DNA from: Rubritalea sp051252225
Lineage (GTDB): Bacteria > Verrucomicrobiota > Verrucomicrobiia > Verrucomicrobiales > Akkermansiaceae
Reading direction: 5' to 3'
DNA: 64,000 bases
NCBI RefSeq assembly: GCF_051252225.1
Contig: NZ_JBPOGE010000009.1
Span: forward strand, 43,560 to 107,559
The stretch's first letter is position 1. Each line of letters starts with the position of its first letter. The notes beneath the pieces were generated by a model. It was not told where the DNA came from, did no database searches, and was given only the letters and a program-made list of their open reading frames with translations. Both the position numbers and the translations under genes were made by a program. Shown here piece after piece: positions 60,090 to 64,000 of this stretch.

Positions 60090-61337
60090 TTAGGAGAATT
60101 TCTTCACCAAAATCGTAGCATTGTGACCACCAAAGCCGAAAGAGTTCGAGAGAGCTACATTGATCTCCATCTCACGTGCCTCATTGGCGCAATAATCTAG
60201 GTCACACAGTGGGTCTTGGTCATGAAGGTTGATCGTGGGGGCTACGATTCCATCTCTCATTCCCATCAAACACGCTGTGAGTTCAACTCCACCTGCTGCA
60301 CCTAGAAGGTGTCCAGTCATTGACTTAGTAGAGCTTACGACAAGCTTATCTTTAGCATGATCACCGAAAGCCAGCTTGATAGCAGTAGTCTCAGAAATGT
60401 CACCGAGCGGAGTCGATGTGCCGTGAGCGTTCACGTAATCAACATCCTCAGGATTCATCTTCGCATGTTTCAGCGCCATATGAATAGCTCGGCATGGGCC
60501 CGAACCATCAGGAGATGGAGCTGACAGATGATACGCATCTGCAGACACACCATAGCCAGCGAGCTCGCCGTAAATCTTAGCGCCACGAGCCTTAGCGTGC
60601 TCGAGCTCCTCAAGAATCACAACACCTGCACCTTCACCCATCACGAAGCCGTCACGACCTATATCAAATGGGCGGGACGCGCCTTGTGGATCATCATTTC
60701 TAGTAGAAAGCGCCTTCATGTTGGCAAAGCCAGAAAGCCCCATTGGTAACATTGTAGCCTCTGCTCCACCGGCAATAAATGCATCAGCATCGCCAAACTT
60801 AATCATCCGCCACGCTTCACCAATATTATGGTTAGAAGTTGCACACGCAGTCACGATAACCATGTTTGGACCACCGAATCCATACTCCATTGAAATCATC
60901 CCAGAAGCGATATTAGAAATCATCATCGGAATAACAAATGGAGACACGCGTCCAGGACCGCGAGCGATAAGCTTCTCATGCTCTCGCTCAAGTGTACCAA
61001 GACCACCAATACCTGAGCCGACCATTACGCCTACGCGTGTCTTATCTACGGCTTCAGGATCCATACCAGAGTCCTCCATCGCCATCTTAGAAGCTGCCAT
61101 AGCTAGCTGAGTATAGCGGTCAGCTCGGCGTGCATCCTTAGCGTCTGAAAAAAATGGCTTAGGATCAAAATCCTTCACCTCACCCCCGATTTTAACTGGG
61201 TAGTCTGTTGTATCCAGCTGGGTGATATAATCGATACCACTCTTACCAGCCTTGAGGCCTTCCCATGTGGAGTTGAGATCGTTACCCAAGGGGCTAACGG
61301 TTCCGATACCAGTAATAACTACTCTGCGTTCGTTCAT
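60090..61337 (-). CDS. fabF: 3-oxoacyl-[acyl-carrier-protein] synthase II
   Basis: A condensing enzyme of 415 aa (FabF/KAS II) that elongates fatty acids. Catalytic residues visible: Cys in VTACATS (about 164-170), His in HGTSTPLGD (about 304-312) and Lys/His in SSTKSMTGHLLGAAGG (about 335-350). Typical FVMGEGAGVVILEELEHA and the C-terminal SNSFGFGGHNATI are present. No acpP is next to it. Confidence 0.93.
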   Translation of the reverse strand: MNERRVVITGIGTVSPLGNDLNSTWEGLKAGKSGIDYITQLDTTDYPVKIGGEVKDFDPKPFFSDAKDARRADRYTQLAMAASKMAMEDSGMDPEAVDKTRVGVMVGSGIGGLGTLEREHEKLIARGPGRVSPFVIPMMISNIASGMISMEYGFGGPNMVIVTACATSNHNIGEAWRMIKFGDADAFIAGGAEATMLPMGLSGFANMKALSTRNDDPQGASRPFDIGRDGFVMGEGAGVVILEELEHAKARGAKIYGELAGYGVSADAYHLSAPSPDGSGPCRAIHMALKHAKMNPEDVDYVNAHGTSTPLGDISETTAIKLAFGDHAKDKLVVSSTKSMTGHLLGAAGGVELTACLMGMRDGIVAPTINLHDQDPLCDLDYCANEAREMEINVALSNSFGFGGHNATILVKKFS

Positions 61338-61409
61338 AAAAATTTGATTTCAAGGATTATTCACCCCATTGCCATATGTGCAAGTCTCATCATTAGATTC
61401 ACTCCACAC

Positions 61410-61652
61410 TCAGCCTAGAGACTTATCTCTACCTCTCTGGTTAGCACGTCCACACTGGGGGCAAGGAATGATGCGCTCTGGTCCGACATCCTTATAGAGA
61501 AAACCGCACACATCACAGCGTAAGATCTCTCGCTGAGCTCTCCGCCCACGTTGTCGCATAGTAGACCTTCGACCTAATAACAAAAAACCCACCATCAGCA
61601 TCGCCAGCGCAAGAACTGATATCGCCATATCCTGGAAACTAATTTCCAACAT
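61410..61652 (-). CDS. Small membrane-anchored zinc-ribbon protein, 80 aa
   Basis: A hydrophobic segment (about 8-27) is followed by a basic stretch and a zinc-ribbon made of CDVCGFLY and CPQCGRAN (about 47 and 66). Its first 14 bases overlap the end of the upstream TonB-like gene, so it belongs to the exbB operon. Function unknown; it may sense or bind metal at the membrane. Confidence 0.7.
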   Translation of the reverse strand: MLEISFQDMAISVLALAMLMVGFLLLGRRSTMRQRGRRAQREILRCDVCGFLYKDVGPERIIPCPQCGRANQRGRDKSLG

Positions 61653-62421
61653 GCGCCATCACCTCCACCGTCACATTTACTTCACCTAACTCGATACCCG
61701 GCTTGTCAGCGGAACTATAACTCTGCAGGCGCACCCAATTCTCCAGCTCTCGATCAAACTCACTATCCTCCCAATCCACAGGTGTGCAATTTAACACACT
61801 CCCGTCAGCACGTAGACTCAGTGTAAACCTCCGAGTCATCCCGTATGCTTGTCTTGGAATCATCATGTCAAACCCCTTTAACTCCTCTGGAACACGCTTA
61901 GCCATCGCACCATAACCCTTCAATTTTACATCAAGCGCCAAAACCATTGGCTCCACAACTTGATCTTTCACCATTGGTAAATCACCCAGGTCTACCTCAC
62001 CATCAATGATTAATCGTGGGCTCGCCACCACTGAATGCGCCATCTCAGGCATCTCGCGCCATGGACTCGGTGGCACAGTCACCTCTTTATACATTAGTTC
62101 TAACGCAACATCCACACGACCCTGATGCTCTACATCGTATTGCGGATCCCACCTACTAGGAAATGGCGTATGCTGATCGATCCATAGTGCCATCTCCGGC
62201 GAAATATTATCCAACAGCAAAATTTTAGCCGCCTGTCGCGACTCGGGCTTTGTCGATGTCAAATCCAAGCTTACTCCCCAAAAAGCAAATGCGAATAAGC
62301 CTGAAGTCATCAAAAACGCCAATAATAAACCGCCCCTATTTCCACCAAAGCTACCACGCCAAGTAAACACCAAACCAGCATCCCTATCACGCTGTAACCG
62401 CTTCTTGTGAGAAAAAATCAT
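61639..62421 (-). CDS. TonB-like energy-transducing protein
   Basis: A protein of 260 aa with a short cytoplasmic start, a membrane segment (about 31-50, LLLAFLMTSGLFAFAFWG) and a periplasmic domain. The C-terminal third (FTLSLRADGSVLNCTPVDWEDSEFDRELENWVRLQSY, about 198-235) recalls the TonB C-terminal fold. Located 2 bases after the ExbD-like gene. It probably carries energy from the ExbB/ExbD motor to an outer-membrane receptor, but it lacks the classic Pro-Lys/Pro-Glu spacer. Confidence 0.6.
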   Translation of the reverse strand: MIFSHKKRLQRDRDAGLVFTWRGSFGGNRGGLLLAFLMTSGLFAFAFWGVSLDLTSTKPESRQAAKILLLDNISPEMALWIDQHTPFPSRWDPQYDVEHQGRVDVALELMYKEVTVPPSPWREMPEMAHSVVASPRLIIDGEVDLGDLPMVKDQVVEPMVLALDVKLKGYGAMAKRVPEELKGFDMMIPRQAYGMTRRFTLSLRADGSVLNCTPVDWEDSEFDRELENWVRLQSYSSADKPGIELGEVNVTVEVMAHVGN

Positions 62422-62423
62422 TC

Positions 62424-62837
62424 CTATTGAGCTAGTTTAGCACCCCACAGCGTTCGGTATCCCTCACGCAGGAGCTCATAACATACATCCATGCCATAAC
62501 TCTGAGCCGTCTTATCCACCTTCAAAAGCACCGCGGCAGAACCACCTTCCTGCCACTGCTCAGCACGTAAGCGCACAGCATCCAGCAGCGCACCACGCTC
62601 CACCCTGTCCTTACCTACCCAATACTGTGGATCAGCACCGCCAGTGATACTCACTACAATAGGATTTGAAACCCGTTGTAGACGAAAATTAGTCTCCGGC
62701 AGCTCCACCTCAGCACCAGCCTGCGGAGCCAATGAAGTCGTCAGTAGAGGAAAAAGCATCACCAGTGCTAAAAGATCAATCAATGGTAACCCATGTAAAA
62801 AACCAGGTTTCTCCGGCAATGTCAGTTCTAGATTCAT
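62424..62837 (-). CDS. exbD: ExbD/TolR-like biopolymer transport protein
   Basis: A protein of 137 aa with one membrane helix containing the conserved aspartate (LPLIDLLALVMLF, Asp near residue 21), then a periplasmic domain of about 95 aa (VVSITGGADPQYWVGKDRVERGALLDAVR). This fits ExbD/TolR proteins, in which the aspartate handles protons for the ExbB ring. It starts 6 bases after exbB. Confidence 0.75.
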   Translation of the reverse strand: MNLELTLPEKPGFLHGLPLIDLLALVMLFPLLTTSLAPQAGAEVELPETNFRLQRVSNPIVVSITGGADPQYWVGKDRVERGALLDAVRLRAEQWQEGGSAAVLLKVDKTAQSYGMDVCYELLREGYRTLWGAKLAQ

Positions 62838-62843
62838 TGATGC

Positions 62844-63536
62844 TTAATTATTAGCACTCTCAGGGTCAGCCCTATATTCCCGAGCCTCCTTCGCCCGATC
62901 ACCGAAAGAAACAATGTCACTCGTTGCCTCGCGAGAATCACAAATCACATTCACCATCTCTATTCCGGCCCGCTCGATACTGTGAACCATCCGCTTCACC
63001 CTCCCTATAAAATACATGTAAAATAAATAACACGGCACCGCCACCATCAAGCCTAGTGCAGTAGTAATCAAACACTCATGCACACCGTCATTAATCATTT
63101 TAGCTGATGAAAAACCAGAGCGTTCCTGCATCCCACCAAACGTCTCGATCAAACCCAAAACAGTCCCCAACATCCCCACTAACGGAGCAATCAAAGCCAC
63201 GGCATACAACGCACGCAAATTCTTCTCGATCCTCGGAACCTCCAACTGGCCAGCCTCACGCGCAATATCGCGCAAATCCGTGCGAGGTAAATGATGCCTC
63301 ATCAGCGTAGCATGCGCCACCCTAGCCACAGGGCCTGGAGCCCTTGCCGCCTCATGCATAGCCTCACCATATGCCTTCTTCCGAACATGATTCGCAAGCC
63401 CTAAAATAAGATTACCCACATGAATCCGGTTCCTCTGAAAAAATAAAATGCGCTCCAGCACTACCACTGTCGCCACAAACGTTAGCGCCAGCAGTACCCA
63501 GACCAGAGATCCCCCTTGGTTAATCAATTCCCACAT
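62844..63536 (-). CDS. exbB: MotA/TolQ/ExbB proton-channel family protein
   Basis: A protein of 230 aa with three membrane helices and the MotA/TolQ/ExbB core (ALIAPLVGMLGTVLGLIETF, about 112-131, and the CLITTALGLMVAVPCYLFYMYF helix, about 153-174). It makes the proton-motive-force-driven motor with the ExbD-like protein downstream, powering outer-membrane transport. First gene of a leftward operon exbB-exbD-tonB-like-zinc ribbon. Confidence 0.85.
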   Translation of the reverse strand: MWELINQGGSLVWVLLALTFVATVVVLERILFFQRNRIHVGNLILGLANHVRKKAYGEAMHEAARAPGPVARVAHATLMRHHLPRTDLRDIAREAGQLEVPRIEKNLRALYAVALIAPLVGMLGTVLGLIETFGGMQERSGFSSAKMINDGVHECLITTALGLMVAVPCYLFYMYFIGRVKRMVHSIERAGIEMVNVICDSREATSDIVSFGDRAKEAREYRADPESANN

Positions 63537-63839
63537 CGTCTAAACACAATACCCAAAGCCAAACCAACTGCAAATCCAGAATACATCCAAATTAAAAATC
63601 CTACCTTTATAATAGAGGGATCTTAGAACATTTCGTATCACCCATGCGACCATTCCAAATATTCTAACAATTTATATTGGCAATACACACTTCATCCATC
63701 TTTAATAAACACATTGTGTTAGCTCTCTACCGAGCTGTCGTATTGCTCAAAGGTTTCTGCATTCTCCAGAATGACCAAGGGCGGCAGCGTCTCAGCGCCG
63801 ATCTGTCTCAACCAGTTCGGATGGGGCGACCCGTCAAAG
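63537..63839. other. Gene-poor region at the right edge
   Basis: About 180 AT-rich bases that should carry the leftward exbB promoter, then a segment of higher GC (from about 63736). The only open frame of note (63719-63904, minus, 61 codons) overlaps palindromic repeat DNA and is not supported as a gene. Confidence 0.4.
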
Positions 63840-63894
63840 CCCAGTGCGTAGCGCTGGGTTAATAGGCAATTAAAACAATTAGCCCTGGAAGGGC
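63840..63894. repeat. Pair of GC-rich palindromes of an intergenic repeat
   Basis: CCCAGTGC-GTA-GCGCTGGG (63840-63858, one wobble pair) and GCCCT-GGA-AGGGC (63882-63894). Read on the minus strand the frame gives LLTQRYALGFDG, a phrase I recall as frequent in spurious proteins from multi-copy repeats of Planctomycetes and Verrucomicrobia genomes. Probably one copy of a dispersed REP-like element. Confidence 0.45.
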
Positions 63895-63916
63895 GATCTA
63901 ACATATGACGCCTAAT

Positions 63917-64000
63917 TCCTCACTCCTCACTCCTCACTCCTCACTCCTCACTCCTCACTCCTCACTCCTCACTCCTCACTCCTCACTCCTCACTCCTCAC
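63917..64000. repeat. Tandem 7-bp repeat TCCTCAC, at least 12 exact copies
   Basis: Exactly 84 bases made of 12 perfect copies of TCCTCAC run to the window edge, so the real array may be longer. Perfect identity points to recent expansion by slippage. No spacers are present, so it is not a CRISPR. Confidence 0.95.

Noticed and set aside
63719..63904. A 61-codon open frame on the minus strand as a gene
   Set aside because: It reads through palindromic repeat DNA; such frames (with an LTQRYALG phrase) are typical false genes.
63917..64000. CRISPR array
   Set aside because: The 7-bp units are directly joined without spacers and there are no cas genes.
1..64000. tRNA or rRNA genes
   Set aside because: All gaps were read for cloverleaf-type and rRNA-type sequences by eye; none was recognised, although a tRNA-finding program would be more reliable.

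Overview
The window looks like chromosomal DNA of a free-living, probably aquatic member of the Verrucomicrobiota. This is an inference. It rests on a PEP-CTERM secreted protein, a short lysine/alanine-rich histone-H1-like protein that opens MGQQFNKV, a Planctomycete/Verrucomicrobia-type cytochrome c domain, an N-terminally divergent SNF2 helicase and a verrucomicrobial-style ExbB/ExbD/TonB set. No rRNA, tRNA or CRISPR array was seen.

Layout. 1-7.8 kb: a secreted TPR protein with a truncated downstream neighbour, the H1-like protein, an RlmI-type rRNA methyltransferase, a HisJ-type PHP phosphatase, a small SpoU methyltransferase and a membrane-anchored pseudokinase. 8.0-13.4 kb: an accessory island. 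A SIR2-like gene overlaps a very large gene with a STAND-like N-terminus but no P-loop. The pair lies between a decayed hsdM fragment on the left and an hsdR scrap on the right, so it appears to be a defence module lodged in a dead type I restriction locus. The island ends in a degenerate copy of the 3' end of the uvrD-like gene, whose intact copy lies 3.6 kb further on. 13.6-16.7 kb: metallophosphoesterase, small protein, roadblock-like protein and ammonium transporter. 16.9-26.4 kb: UvrD/PcrA helicase, Fmt, Adk, BirA and several secreted proteins.

26.4-44.4 kb is a complete nitrate assimilation region. Leftward run two blocks: nrtA-nrtB-nrtC-nrtD (ABC nitrate uptake), then narK, a PP2C/kinase fusion, an FeS/DmsC-like fusion and nasA. 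Rightward run a LysR regulator, a porin, nirB and nirD. Sequences matching the sigma-54 -24/-12 consensus precede nrtA, narK, the porin and nirB, so the pathway (outer-membrane entry, uptake, nitrate to nitrite, nitrite to ammonium) appears to be one sigma-54 regulon. Palindromic operator candidates lie just upstream of several of these promoters. Ammonium import (amt, 15.4 kb) fits the same nitrogen theme but has no visible sigma-54 box.

44.5-64 kb: uvrB, ribBA, an M42 peptidase, a cytochrome c membrane protein, a SNF2 helicase, an FAH-family protein, a YdeP-like molybdoenzyme, a hotdog thioesterase, two tandem paralogous proteins, fabF and an exbB-exbD-tonB-like operon. The right edge carries a GC-rich repeat segment and at least 12 exact copies of a 7-bp repeat that runs off the window.

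The most noteworthy items are the SIR2/STAND-like pair inside the hsd remnants, the sigma-54 nitrate regulon with very short predicted leaders, the long coiled-coil insertion in the NrtB permease, and the duplicated uvrD tail.
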